NCBI RefSeq assembly: GCF_007565055.1
Contig: NC_044564.1
Span: 72,560,563-72,624,562, forward strand
Reading direction: 5' to 3'
Length of the DNA: 64,000 bases
Origin: Rhinopithecus roxellana
Taxonomy: Eukaryota; Chordata; Mammalia; Primates; Cercopithecidae
Part shown: positions 34,961 through 47,345 of the stretch, in pieces
Position numbering within the stretch: the first letter of the stretch is position 1
Layout of the letters: each line of letters begins with the position of its first letter
Program-made: the position numbers and the translations under genes
Notes under the pieces: generated by a model
The model's database searches: none
Told to the model about the DNA's origin: nothing
Seen by the model: only the letters and a program-made list of their open reading frames with translations

Positions 34961-36162
34961 TGTGTGGTATTCTTGCTTCTAGTGATGCTAAGATGAATCA
35001 ATCGATTCAAGTGGGATCATCCTGATCCTTCTAATATAAAGTTCCCTATCTTCCTTTAACTTAATAGTTTTAGCAACAGTTGATGATTCATTCACAAATC
35101 AAATTATATATTAACAAAGTAACTTCATATTGGTAAAGATTTTTCTTAAGCATATAATTATGCTTTCATTTTTTCTTTCCTCACGTTTCTTTTTACAATA
35201 CAATCAATTTTTCCCTGCCCCCTCATCCCACATTTAGACACGTACACAATGCCTTCAGTACGTGTTGAACATTTGACGTAAAGTCTGTAAGGAGATGTGA
35301 AATAGAATGGACAATAAAGGAAGGTGATGTAGGGAAGTAAGGATTATCTACCCACCTACCTACTGACTTGCCTGTCTCCTCTCCTTCTCTCTATCTTACT
35401 GGTTTCAATTTATAGTGTTTTAAAAGCTATGTGGGATAGGTATGGATTAGAGGGCCACTGAGGCCTTACAGGGATTGGAAAGTGGATAGGACTGGGGCAG
35501 GTATTGACTGCAGCATTGGTGTTAGGTATGAATTGAATGTAAATCCAGGCTGCAGCTCAGCTTACACATTTTAACATTTGTTGTGTAGAGTCAAGATTAG
35601 CCTCAAATAAAATTGAAAAGCAGGTGAAGCATATACAGTCTGCATGTTGCATCCTTTTATCATGTAGCTTTTCTTAGCTGATATGGACAAAAGTAAATTG
35701 AACTTCCAAGAATTTAGGCAACTCATGCATTGCTGCATTATTTTAGAAATGGATAAATGATTTCGACTTCTGCATCTTAGTGTATGACTGCTTTGTTCTT
35801 CCAGTTATCTGAACCCCAAACTTTGGAGTCATCCTTTACTCTTCTCACATTCCACGTCTAGTCCATTAGCAAATCTTACCAAATATATCTGAAATACTTA
35901 CAACTGCAGGCATATACCCTTTGAAAAAATGGAGACTTAATGTATATATAACATGGTGACTATAGTTAATGTTAATGTATTGTATAGTTGAAATTTACTA
36001 AAAGTAGATTTCAAGTGTTCTCACCATTCACACACACACACACACAAAATGGTAACTAGATGAGGTGATAGATATGTTTGATTGTGGAAATCATTTCATA
36101 CTGTATATATATCAAAACATCTGGTTTTGCACTCTAAATATATACAGTTTTTATTTGTCAGT

Positions 36163-36810
36163 TGCTATGGTTTGAATGCCTGTCCCTTTTAAAACTCATG
36201 TTTAAATGTAATTGCCGTTGGCCAGGTGCTGTGGCTCATGCCTGTAATCCCAGCACTTTGGGAGGCTGAGGCAGGTGGATGGCTTGAACCCAGGAGTTCG
36301 AGACCAGCCCAGGCAACATGGGAAAACTCCATCTCTATTAAGAAAATACAAAAATTAACTGGATGTGGTGGTGCAAGCCTGTACTTCCAGCTACTTGGGA
36401 GGCTGAGGTGAGAAGGTCGCTTGTGCCCATGAGATGTAGGTTGTAGTGAATTGAGATCATGCCACTGTGCATCAGCCTGGGCAACAGTAAGACTCTATCT
36501 CAAAAAATAATAATAATAATTAATTGCCATTGTAACAGTATTAAGAGGTGGGACTGTCAAGAGGTGATTGCCATGAGGGTGCTACCCTCAAGGGTGAGAT
36601 TGGTGCCGATATAAAAGTCGGTCCTCTCCTGCCCTCGGTCTCTCTGCACTTCCACCATGTGATGATGTGGCACAAAGGCCCTCCACAGATGTTGACACCT
36701 TGATATTAGACTTTCCGGCTTCCAGAACTGTGAGCCAGTGAGTTTCTGTTCTTTATAAAATATTCCCAATCTCAGCTATTCTGTTTAGCAGCAGAAAACA
36801 GACTAAGACA
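36163..36810 (+). mobile_element. MaLR LTR (MST/MLT1 type), sense, with Alu inside
   Basis: It opens tgctatggtttgaatgcctg and ends agcagaaaacagactaagaca, with ttaagaggtgggactgtcaa in the middle. The flanks tcagt and tcaat may be a decayed 5-bp target duplication. Confidence 0.8.
36219..36515 (+). mobile_element. Alu, sense, inserted in the MaLR LTR
   Basis: From ggccaggtgctgtggctcat to (ATA)n-tailed aaaaaataataataat. The LTR phrase taattgccgttg on the left and taattgccattg on the right is its target duplication (one mismatch). Confidence 0.93.
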
Positions 36811-37550
36811 TCAATTATACCTCAATAAATCTGGAAAAAAATAAACATGTCCTAAGTCTGACCTCTTCCTACCATCTCTACTGCTGTTATCCTTGTCCAT
36901 GGCAATATGATTTATCTCCTGGATTATTGATGTAACCTAACTGGTCCCTCTCTTTTTCTTTTTTTCTATCCTTGTCCTTTTATGGTCTGTCTGTTCTCCT
37001 TAGAAGCCACAATGATCTTTTAAAAATGTCAGTCAAATATGCCATTCCTCTTTCCAAAACCCTGTAGGACTTCCCATCTCACTGAGAAACATCCAAAGAC
37101 TCCCAGCACCCTGTAGAGTCTTACATGATCTGGGTTTCTGCTTCATTCTGTAATCTCTCACTGCCCAACTTGCTGACTTGCACCAGCCAACATTGGTGTC
37201 CTTGGTATTTCCTAAACTTGCCAAACATGCTTCCATCTCAAGGTCATTCCTCCTGTTTGGACTGCGCATTACTTCCTTCAGGTGTCTGTTCAAATGTCAC
37301 TATCAGAAAGAGCTTTCTTTATTCTTTGACAGATGCCAAAACGTTTAAAGACCTCTCTAAAATTTACCTATTGATGACTAAAATTTTGATTTTCTTGGTA
37401 TGTTGTGTATGAATTTGGAAAATTAAAATAAACTACTTATACTGTAGTTCAAGCAATTAAAACTACTCTCTAGACTGAGGCTAACATACTTGATTAAAAT
37501 GAGACTGGAGGATGTTGAACATACTGGAGGAACACTTGATTTTTTTTCAG

Positions 37551-37593
37551 GCACAGATGGATAAATCTCCTGGCAAACAATTTAGAATCAAAG
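37551..37593 (+). other. possible FOCAD 5'UTR exon
   Basis: A 43-nt segment has a very good acceptor (gatttttttttcag, ending at 37550) and a good donor AAAG|gtaatt at 37594. It lies in non-repeat intronic DNA between an old L2 and an Alu. It also contains an ATG. Splice-site evidence only. Confidence 0.37.
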
Positions 37594-38019
37594 GTAATTC
37601 TGTTAGCTTACTTGTTTGGAACTCTGCAGGACCATTATAGCTTCTAATAACTCAAAGGTGTGTGACTTTCTCATTAAATAGTTCTTAATAAGTGGTATAA
37701 TTGGATCAAGTGAGACTTTTTTTTGTCTTGGTGTGTGCTGCGGTGAAACTACCTCTTTAGAGAATGATAAAAGACCATGGTTTCAAGTGAGTAAATAATA
37801 CCACTTTTTTAAAAATTGCAATTAAAAATTGTATCTTTTTATTTAAGAGAATTAATTGCTTTGTACTTTAAAATAATAATGTATGCCCCATTGTAAGAAC
37901 AAAATTAAAAGTAGCAAAGGAGAATACAGTAGGTTACATAATCCATCATCCTTTTCAGAAATAACCCTATCAACATTTTTGCCTGTTTGTTTTTTTAATT
38001 CTGTACTTCTCTCTATATT

Positions 38020-38104
38020 ACACACATGCATACATATATACACACACATTATACTATATGTGTGTGTATATGTGCGTGTGTGTACACACACATATATGTA
38101 TAAT
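38020..38104. repeat. TA/CA/TG-rich simple repeat
   Basis: Alternating catatata, cacaca and tgtgtg runs lie immediately left of an antisense Alu. Self-complementary by eye. Confidence 0.9.
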
Positions 38105-38371
38105 TATTTTTATTTTTGAGATAGAGTCTTGCTCTCTGACCCAGGCTGGAGTGTAGTGCTGCAATCTTTGGCTCACTGCAGTCTTGACCTCTTGGGCTCA
38201 AACAATCCTCCCACCTCAGCCTCCTGGGTAGTTGAGACCACAGGGACATGCCACTGTGCCTGGCTAATTTTTTATTTTTTTGTAGAGATTTTTTGTATGT
38301 TGCCCGGGCTGGTCTTGAAATCAGCCTCCCAAAGTGTTGGGATTATAAGTGTGGGCCACTGCGCCTGGCTT
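38105..38371 (-). mobile_element. Alu (J type), antisense
   Basis: From ttatttttgagatagagtct to gggccactgcgcctggct, with a deletion after tgaaatcagcctccc. Confidence 0.92.
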
Positions 38372-39159
38372 ATATTTTAAACTTTGTTGCGTTCATGGTT
38401 GTATGCAAAAATTTCTCAAGTGTTTTTTATTGTGAGCTTTTCTTTACATTATTAAAACTCTTTACAAATGTTATTTTCAATTACTGGTCAATATTTTATC
38501 TGCATAGTCCTTAGTTTATCTTTTAGATTTATCCATGAATACTTTTGCACAAAGTGTGCTTGGTTTTAAGGCTTTTCAATTCTTACCTCACTTTTAAAAT
38601 GGGAGCTGAATAGAACTTGAAGGATGTATGGCACACTTTGGGATATAGCCAAGAAGTGTCAGATAGTAAGATCAAATGCTCAGGAAGTGGTACCCAGGCT
38701 GCCCAGTTCCACAGAGTGGTTTAGTTTTTGGCCTACGTCAGACTTTCAGCTTCATGGCGCTAAAGTTCCCTATGAAATTAGGTATGGTAGGTGGGACATG
38801 GGGACACTTTTGTGGTTCTGGGAATCATGCTGGTTCTGCCTTATTTGTGTGGCTTGTTCCTGAGCTGATCTGATCTTTGATAACTCTTCTATCAATTTGG
38901 CAGTAAGCCAGTTTGGGAGCAATTTCTTAGATAGTGTTTCAATTTGGGCTGAAAGGCAGAAGTAGTCTTTGAGGGTGAAATGAAACTCTTTTGAACACTG
39001 ACTTTATTGTAAGTTGCTGGTCTATGGAGTGGCTATTGCTGTTCATCTAGTCGGTCATTTACTTAAAACAGAGTGTTGAAAAGTTCCATTAGGCCTGTAT
39101 GTATGCAAATCATATGTACTAGTTTTAACATTTGTGAAATTAAATAAATTATGAAGAGC

Positions 39160-39463
39160 AGCCAGGTGCGGTGGCTCACGCCTGTAATTCCAGCACTTTG
39201 GGAGGCTGAGGCGGGTGGATCACGAGGTCAGCAGATCGAGACCATCCTGGCTAACACAGTGAAACCCTGTCTCTATTAAAAATACAAAAAATTTGCCAGG
39301 CATGGTGGCGGGCGCCTGTAGTTCCAGCTACTCAGGAGGCTGAGGCAGGAGAATGGCGTGAACCCAGGAGGCAGAGCTTGCAGTGAGCCGAGATGGCGCC
39401 ACTGCACTCCAGCCTGGGCGACAGAGCAAGACTCAGTCTCAAAATAATAATAATAAAAAATAA
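39160..39463 (+). mobile_element. AluY, sense
   Basis: From gccaggtgcggtggctcacg to gactcagtctcaaaataata. It has the gcgggtggatcacgaggtca block of younger Alus and is full length. Confidence 0.95.
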
Positions 39464-39464
39464 T

Positions 39465-39878
39465 TATGAAGCACTACATATTATATCTTAACCCTTTCTC
39501 CTTTCTCCTCCTCCTCCGTATTTGTTTAAATAAAATTCTTAAACTAACTTTATCTGAAAGACATCCTACATACTGTACTCTGTCAATTGGATGTCAGCGT
39601 TTCACTTCAAGATCCTCTTCTGATTCTTGAATATGCTGCTTGAATATGCTGCTTGATATTTCCATGCTAATATGAAATGATTGACTAATCAACTCCTGCC
39701 CAGGCTGATTGCAAAGGTTAACTAACATCTGATTATTAAGCACCCTATAAATGAAAACAGCCACGAGTAATGCTCACTGTATAACAGAAGATTAGTAAAT
39801 GTTACTTTTTTTCAAAGAAATTATTTAAAATTCCTTTTACCCCAGTGGGAAATATGCAGAGGTGATACTGTGGGGGTT

Positions 39879-39909
<31 letters not shown>

Positions 39910-40985
39910 ATTTAATATTTTTCCCAATGTGGCATTTTTATTCTTGGCTTTATTTGTATCATGGAGAACATTTAAATTTTCACTTAGTTAAATGGATCTT
40001 TTATTTTTTTAAATTTGTAAGACAGACATTTCCTGTCTGGAGTTTCCTCACTCCGTATTATGGAAAGAATGCCATGGTTTTTAACCAAGAGTTTTGTTTT
40101 TTAACTTTTAAATTTGTGATCTAATAGGAGATAGGGTCTGTGTGTATGTTGTGTGTTCAATAGAACATCTGAGCTAGAGTTTCAGAATTTTCTAAACAAC
40201 CACCCAGTTAAATACCATAGTTATTATATACTAAATTTCTACAAATGTGTGAGTTTATTTTCTAATGCATCTTTTTATACACTGATATATATTTTTATGA
40301 AGTGCAACAAAATTGTCTTGGTGAAATATTTTGAAACATTTAAAACTTTTTCAAGCCTAATGAACTTTCAATACCCCTTTTTAGGTTTTCTACATTATAC
40401 TTCAGTGCTTATTTCTCCAATAAATCTTCTAATTCGTTTGCTACAAAATTACTTTCCTGTTTTTGTGACAATATTGAATTTACATAATTTAGAGAGGTGC
40501 AATCTCTAGAACACCAATTTGTTGCCTAAAAACAGTGAACTCATTCTGTTTACAAAACTCATTCTATGGTTGAAATCGTTTATTGCACAAGTCATATAAA
40601 TTATATTATTAAATTTATACCTCAATATTTTACTATTTTATTGCTTTTGTGAAAAGGAGATTTTATTTATCACATTACTTCACCAGTGATAATACATAAG
40701 GAAGCTGTTAATTTTGTAATCAGGCAAATGACTCTCAATTTTTTTTTTATTTCTAATTTTTCTCCACTGGACTATTTGGGGTTTTCTAGGAATGAAATGG
40801 CATTTTTAAAAATGAAAAATAATAATTTTGGCTTCAACTTTCCAATAGTGAAAATTCATTGTAAAATTTTTTGAATATCATTTACTGATGTGTCCACAAT
40901 ATTACATAAAATTAAAGATAAAAGTCACATTGATGGAAGCACTTCAAGTAGATCACTATTGAGCATGATACTGGAATTTGCTCAG
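39465..40985. other. AT-rich intron, only a (GTT)n run recognised
   Basis: Frames of 60-118 codons are Phe/Leu/Ile-rich as expected from AT-rich DNA. No gene seen. Confidence 0.6.
39876..39910 (+). repeat. (GTT)n microsatellite
   Basis: About eleven GTT units in intronic AT-rich DNA. Confidence 0.95.
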
Positions 40986-40989
40986 ACAT

Positions 40990-41813
40990 GTATATTTATT
41001 TATTTATTTTTTATTATACTTTAAGTTCTAGGGTACATGTGCACAACGTGCAGGTTTGTTACATATGTATACATGTGCCATATTGGTGTGCTGCACCCAT
41101 TAACTCGTCATTTACATTAGGTGTATCTCCTAATGCTATCCCTCCCCCCCTCCCACAATAGGACCCAGTGTGTGATGATCCCCTTCCTGTGTCCAAGTGA
41201 TCTCATTGTTCAATTCCCACCTATGAGTGAGAACATGCAGTATTTGGTTTTCCATTCTTGCTATAGTTTGCTGAGAATGATGATTTCCAGCGGCATCCAT
41301 GTCTCTACAAAGGACACGAACTCATCCTTTTTTATGGCTGCATAGTATTCCATGGTGTATATGTGCCACATTTTCTTAATCCAGTCTGTCACTGATGGAC
41401 ATTTGGGTTGATTCCAAGTCTTTGCTGTTGTGAATAGTGCCACAATAAACATACGTGTGCATATGTCTTTATAGCAACATGACTTATAATCCTTTGGGTA
41501 TATCCCCAGTAATGGGATGGCTGGGTCAAATGGTATTTCTAGTTCTAGATCCTTAAAGAATCACCACACTGCTTTCCACAATAGTTGAACTAGTTTACAG
41601 TTTCACCAACAGTGTAAAAGTGTTCCTATTTTTCCACATCCTCTCCAGCACCTGTTGTTTCCTGACTTTTTAATGATTGCCATTCTAACTGGTGTGAGAT
41701 GGTATCTCATTGTGGTTTTGATTTGCATTTCTCTGATGGCCAGTGATGATGAGCATTTTTTCATGCTGGTAGCTGGAGGCTGGAGGTGTTCCTATTCGGC
41801 CATCTTGGTGCCA
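40990..41813 (-). mobile_element. L1PA-type element with internal deletion joining 5' tip to 3' end
   Basis: On the minus strand the element starts near 41813 with the L1 5' tip (accaagatggccgaatagga, then cacctccagcctccagctac). At 41764/41765 it jumps straight into the ORF2 end (atgaaaaaatgctcatcatc) and runs to the 3' end and A-tail at about 40990. About 5 kb of L1 is absent. The ORF2 C-terminal frame is open in 41452-41261 (TWNQPKCPSVTDWIKKMWHI). No clear target duplication was found. Confidence 0.88.
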
Positions 41814-41814
41814 C

Positions 41815-42929
41815 CGGTCTGATTCTTCTTTACTGGCATCTGAGCAGGTACAACTGCTACATAGATGGAAACTAGGCCCTTCAGGATGAGACAAGAATGT
41901 CTTGAGCAGTGATTATAACCCTCTCAGAGCTGGAAGGGACATTAGAGACTGATCTTAGCTCTCCGCTTTGTTCTCTCCAACCATATCCTCATATTCCCTC
42001 TGCCTGGAATGTGATGTCAAGTCTTAGTTCAAGCCCTGTTTTCTGAGGCAGCTGCAGGAACTGAGAAAGAACATGTAGTGGCTTCCTCTTGATCTTCCTG
42101 CTTCTGGACATTTCTTCCTGAGCATTCCAGTATTATTTCAAACCCTGTTTTTACAAGTAAACTCGCGTACACACAAATTTCCCTGTCTCATTGAGCTGTG
42201 TTTTCACCTGTCACATGGTGGGGTTTCCTGCCAGCTAAGTATTCATTTGCAGTGGCATTGCCATCTGTATGTGTGTAGTGTTTAAGCAATCATTTGAGTA
42301 TATAATTGCTTTAATTAATTTTAGTGATTATTTGGTTATTTTAAAAAAATAGAAAATGTAGATGTGAAAGTGTTGATATCAGTGACGAGAAGCATAGATT
42401 TACTACAGATTGACAGTTGTCATGATGAAGTGGCCAATTGTTATCCTCTGTTAGATACTCATTGAACTTAAACTGAACAGTCAATGATGAAATAAAGGCA
42501 TACAACCAAAAAGCATATACAGATGTGGGAGATGTATTGCTGGTGATGGTGCCACAAAGATGAAGGTTAAGTTTAGATAAACAATTTTTATGTTTTGTGC
42601 TCTGGGCAAAGAGTAACCCTTTAATATGTAATGTGTGCACATTATACTTGATTACCTTTTTAGGATTGCAGTATATACAAAGATACAAAGCTGTTTGCAT
42701 ATGCTGATAAGCTGCTTTGGGAAGTTAATTTAACACTGTATATGCAAATCCAGGTAATTCATTTAAAGATTTATTTGATTTCCTGAGATGCAGCAAAATA
42801 CAATGGAAAAAACAAGGTATTACATTCAGACTAAGAATAATAACTAACATTTAAAAACTGTTTGCTATGTTCCTGGCTCTCAGCGAAATGCTTTAATGGA
42901 TTATCTTAATTTAGCTTTAGTTGTTTAAC

Positions 42930-42930
<1 letters not shown>
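41815..42930. other. intronic DNA, one weak exon-like segment
   Basis: 42672-42753 lies between gattgcag and AATCCAG|gtaatt, so it could be spliced, but its polypyrimidine tract is poor. The rest shows nothing. Confidence 0.4.

Positions 42931-42931
<1 letters not shown>

Positions 42932-42963
<32 letters not shown>
42932..42963 (+). repeat. (ATT)n microsatellite
   Basis: About eleven TTA units forming the tail end of the next Alu. Confidence 0.95.
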
Positions 42964-43243
42964 GCTATAGGGCATTGTTCTATTGCCCAGGCTGGAGTGC
43001 AGTGGCATGATAATAGCTCACTGTAGCCTCAATCTCCAGTGCTCAAATGTTCCTCCCACTGCAGCCTCCTGGGTAGCTAGGACTATAGGCATGTACCACC
43101 ATGCCCAGCTAATTTTTAAAATTTTTTGTAGAGATGGGGTATCGATCGCTCTGTTGCCTAGGTTGATTTCGAACCCCTGGCCTCTAGTGATCCTCCCGCC
43201 TCAGCCTCCCAAAGTGCTGGGATTACAGGCATGAGCCCCCGGC
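42964..43243 (-). mobile_element. Alu (J type), antisense
   Basis: From attgttctattgcccaggct to caggcatgagcccccggct. Diverged. Confidence 0.92.
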
Positions 43244-43299
43244 TGCTTGGTGATCTTAATTTTACAAAAACTTTAAGTCAACTATATCTAAACTTTCTT

Positions 43300-43700
43300 A
43301 AAGAGTGGTTAAGCACGTGAGATTTGGAGGCAGACTGTTTATATTCATGCTTTTGCTTCTTACGTAATTAGGTGATTAATTTTGACCTCTGCTTTCCTCG
43401 CTTGGTTTTTCATATGAAGGTAAAGTTAATAGTAGTACTTATGCCATGGGGTTGTTTTGAATATCGAGTGAGAGAATACAATACCAGTCAGACAGTACCT
43501 GCCTGGCACATGGTAAAATTCTCAATAAATCCTGACTGTTAATACTACTGTATAACCTCAGGCAAGTGACTTCTTCTCTGAGCTCCTATTTCCTCATCTG
43601 GGAAATGGAGTTAATATTTACCCCAAAGTTATTGTGAGGATCTAGTGGAATTAGTTAAAGTGTCTTGTGGAGTGCTTAGCACATAGGAGCTGTTTAATCC
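43300..43700 (+). repeat. two MIR SINEs in tandem, sense
   Basis: First at about 43300-43545 (ggttgttttgaatatcgagt, tgcctggcacatggtaaaat). Second at about 43550-43700 (cctcaggcaagtgacttctt, tgtgaggatctagtggaatt). Confidence 0.75.
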
Positions 43701-44313
43701 AACATGGCATTCCAAATTCTATGTCATGCTTTGCACTTATTCAGTGAATCTTTATTGAATAGGTATTTGTTATATGCTGGGAAGATAGTGGTGAAAAAAG
43801 TCCCTGCCTTAAAGAGTTTGCATTTGGGGAGGTGGGGGTAGAGTAGGGAAGCAGAAATAAGTAAATGACCAATCATTTGAGACTGTGATAAAAGCTATGA
43901 ATGGTACAGTAGTGGGTCACTGTGGTGGCAGGTAGGGAACTATATGAGGCTATGGGGGTGGTGGGGAGATAGGGAAGATTCAAGGGAACATGTGAAGGGA
44001 GAGAAGAAACAGCTTATTTGAACAATTGAACAACAAGTCAAGAGCACTTGAGGCTGAGAGGCCTGAGAGTTCTAGACCCAGATGTGGAAGGAGCTGAGGG
44101 TGTGGGCGTTGGGGTGGATCAGGGAGGAAACTGAAGGCCCATGTGGCTAAAGCGCCCTAACTGAAGGAGCGTTGCGAGACCAGGACCTTTCAGCCTTCCT
44201 GTGGAGTTGCAATGGGGAACTATCGAAAAGTTTTCAGCATATGAGTTAAAAGTCAACTGTATTTTATTCTATGTCTTTGCTATTGTGAATAGTGCTGCAT
44301 AAACTGTATTTTA

Positions 44314-44625
44314 TTTTATTTTATTTTATTTATTTATTTTTTTTGAGATGGAGTCTCGCTTTGTCGCCCAGGCTGGAGTGCAGTGGCCGGATCTCAGCTC
44401 ACTCCAAGCTCCGCCTCCCAGGTTCACGCCATTCTCCTGCCTCAGCCTTCCTAGTGGATGGGACTACAGGCGCCCGCCACCTCACCCGGCTAGTTTTTTG
44501 TATTTTTTAGTAGAGACGGGGTTTCACCGTGTTCGCCAGGATGATCTTGATCTCATGACCTCTTGATCCGCCCGTCTCGGCCTCCCAAAGTGCTGGGATT
44601 ACAGGCTTGAGCCACCGCGCCCGGC
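44314..44625 (-). mobile_element. AluYR-type young Alu, antisense, 16-bp target duplication
   Basis: A full-length Alu in minus orientation with perfect target duplication cataaactgtatttta at 44298-44313 and 44626-44641. Read on the plus strand it carries gtggccggatctcagctc, ccacctcacccggctag, ttttttgtattttttag, cccgtctcgg and aggcttgagcc. I know these changes as a set from Old World monkey AluYR and not from human AluY. Confidence 0.9.
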
Positions 44626-44859
44626 CATAAACTGTATTTTAAATGGGAATCTTATGTAACCTTGGGGCTGGTGTCTTATTTCTCTCTAGTGGCTTGCATG
44701 TAAGATCCCATCTTTGTATATAAGTAATTAATCTTTTATCATTAAAACAATTTTTCTACTTCATTACTGCTCACTTGATGAGAGACTCCCTACTTATCAC
44801 TTAAATTCAAATTCTTTTCCATCATTCACCTTCCTTGACTGTCCCACATGGTACTGAGG

Positions 44860-45050
44860 GAGGGAGGAAGCACACATTTCTACAGTACCTGCTATGTGCA
44901 AGACTCTCTTGGCTTTAAGGCGTACTTTATATTGTTATTCCCAAGACCTTGTTTAACCATTGAGGAAACAAGTTCCAAGATGGTAAGTGATTGCCTAGTG
45001 CTGGAACCAGGATTTGCATCCAGGTCTATGGTTCCCTGCTCCCTTTAGCC
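44860..45050 (+). repeat. MIR-like SINE, sense
   Basis: tacctgctatgtgcaagact, then ttgaggaaacaagttccaag and gatttgcatccaggtctatg resemble a MIR body. Diverged. Confidence 0.6.
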
Positions 45051-46157
45051 CCCAAAGGGGGCTCCCCAAAACCCCTCGGAGCTTTGCTCTCTGTGTCAGA
45101 TTGCTCTGTTAGCATGATAGAGGTATGTAAGACTGTGAGCTTAATCAGATTAAGGTGTTACCTTCTCTGTGGACAGTCTTAGAGTTTGCAAAAGAATATA
45201 TGTCATTGCTTCACAGTGCACTATTGATCTTATTCGTTCGACCGTTTTCACTGTAGTTCTTCTAACAGTACTGTGATAACTTTGTTTTTGTCCTTGTAAC
45301 CGTTAAGTACTCAAATATAGAGATATTCTGCATGTCTATTTGTTGTATGTACATTGACTTTGTTGAAAATAGAGAAATTTACTATCTTCCTGTAAAATTT
45401 TTTTGTTCATTTGGTCTTCAGCTTTCATTAACACTAAGTATGCAAATCAAAATAACTAAACCATATCTATTCCATTCTACATGAATTTAGTAATTTAGTT
45501 TTTAGGAAAAATACCAAATGAGGTTGATTGGTCACTCTGCAACAATAAAAAATCTTGCCAATAAATCAGTAATGTAATCAGTCTATAATTGTAATGTCTT
45601 ACTTTTCTAGAGTAAGAGTTTTTATTTTGGAGGAAGATTTCCTTTTTGGAGGAAGATTTCCTAGGAGTCTACTTGGGGAAATTATAATGGTTATGTTTCT
45701 CCTTGAAAGTGAAGGAAGAAGAAAACTTTTAAGTGGTTTGTCTGGCTAAATTACATTGGCCCCTTTTCAATATTACCCTTAGCATTGGTAAACATAAGTA
45801 ACAAAGTAATCTTTCATCATTTTATCAACAATTTTTCTATTAAATTGCTGCTCACTTTATGACACCCTTTAATGATGGGTTTCTACGCTTTCAGTGATTT
45901 GGGTGTCAGAAAGTTGTGAAGGAAAAATACTTAAAATTTATGATATTGGAAAAAATAAAAAAGCTAACTTTGAAGATTTAGATTGGATGCTATAAAAATT
46001 CCAGACATTCATAAGCCCTTAGATTTTAAAAAAATACTGTTTTTCATTGATATATATTTAGCATATAAATACACATCCATATACCACACTTTAAAACACA
46101 GTGTTCAAGAATAATTAGAGAAAATTTGTAACTAGTTAGGCATTATTGAGTTTTGTG

Positions 46158-46449
46158 GGGTTTTTTTTTTTTTTAGAAATGGGCTGGTTTTGTCACCCAG
46201 GCTGGAATACAGTGGCATAATCTTGGCTCTCTGCAGCCTTGATCTACTCAAGTGATCCTCCCACCTCAGCCTCCCAAGTAGCTGTTTCTGTGGGCATGAG
46301 CTACCATACCCAGCTAATTTTTAAATTTTTTGTACAGATGGAGTCTCCTTATGTGCCCAGGCTGGTCTCAAACTCTTGGGCTCAAGTGATCCTCTTGCCT
46401 TGACCTCCCAAAGTCTAGGGATTACAGGTATTAGCCACCGTGCCTGGCC
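46158..46449 (-). mobile_element. Alu (J type), antisense
   Basis: T run, then ggttttgtcacccaggctgg to ttagccaccgtgcctggcc. Confidence 0.92.
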
Positions 46450-46754
46450 AAGTTTGTGGTTTTATTTTTTATTTTAATGTCTTGTTTTCCTGGACAGCAA
46501 TCAGTTCTGACTTGGAATTTCCTGCCTTTGATCTTATTTTAGACTCCCATTTCAAAATCTGTAAGTAGCATGTGATATTGAGAAGGAACTAAATTGTAAA
46601 GGCAAGAATTTGATAGAATTCATTGTACTTTTAGTAAATGGCAACCAGTGAGATCATCTGAACTCATTGTCATGTAAATTTTCTCAGTATTTGAATTACT
46701 GATCTTAAAATTCCTGGGATATGGTAAGTGATGTGGAATGTGCAGGCCATGCCT

Positions 46755-46930
46755 CATGTTACCGATGGTCCAGTGGAAAGAACACTTGATTGGAAGTCAA
46801 GAAACCTCTGTTCTCACTTGAACTCTATCATGATGACTTCCGTTTTTGGCAAGTTGCTTTAACCTCTCTGACATTGTTTCTTCATTTCTCTAGTGAACAA
46901 ATGTAGGGAGGGGATGATGTTAGGTCCATT
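46755..46930 (+). repeat. MIR SINE, sense
   Basis: agtggaaagaacacttgatt, ggaagtcaagaaacctctgt and gcaagttgctttaacctctc are MIR core phrases. Confidence 0.7.
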
Positions 46931-46934
46931 ATAT

Positions 46935-47345
46935 TAGTTAAGGAAGTGCTAGATATTGCAACAAGGAGACCCCAAAATGCAATGGTTCAAACAGTGTAGA
47001 AGTTTTTCCTGTAATAGTTGGAGTTCCAGGTATGCAGCTGTGCAGCAAGCTATCATTTAGGGATCCAGGTTCTTTCCATTTTGTTTCTTCAACAGAGTCC
47101 CAGGGCCATTGTCTTCATGTACATGGTTGCATCTAGGTTGTTGCCCAGAATTCATTGTGGTTCGGAAGAGAGAGTGGAGGAAGCAGACTCCAGCCTGGAA
47201 ATGGCACGTCACTTCTGCTCAAACACCACCGGAGAGAAGTTGATCACATGTTCATACTGTACCATATTTGAGCCTGGGAAATGTAATGAAGCTGTTCAGG
47301 TTACAGTTTTGTTAATACAAAAGAAGAGAACAGATTTTGGTGGAT
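46935..47345. repeat. old interspersed repeat, family not identified
   Basis: The text (gaccccaaaatgcaatggtt, gtcccagggccattgtcttc) has the look of an old LTR or DNA transposon copy. A 109-codon frame here matches no protein I know. Confidence 0.4.

Larger units (their letters stand above)
35800..37330 (+). mobile_element. L2 LINE, sense, split by LTR plus Alu
   Basis: Left part 35800-35900 (gagtcatcctttactcttct) and right part 36860-37330 (cacaatgatcttttaaaaat, cttacatgatctgggtttct) are L2 3'-region text. The block between holds a (CA)n run at 36028-36046, the LTR and the Alu. Confidence 0.65.

Noticed and set aside
37852..38119. Frames at the TA/CA-rich stretch
   Set aside because: Simple-sequence artefacts with Thr/His/Tyr runs.
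40990..41813. Interpretation of the shortened L1 as a normal 5'UTR-to-ORF2 splice product
   Set aside because: The join lacks the expected bases after an AG acceptor in ORF2. Microhomology fits better.
42672..42753. Possible exon between gattgcag and AATCCAG|gtaatt
   Set aside because: The acceptor has a weak pyrimidine tract, and matches of this quality are common in introns.
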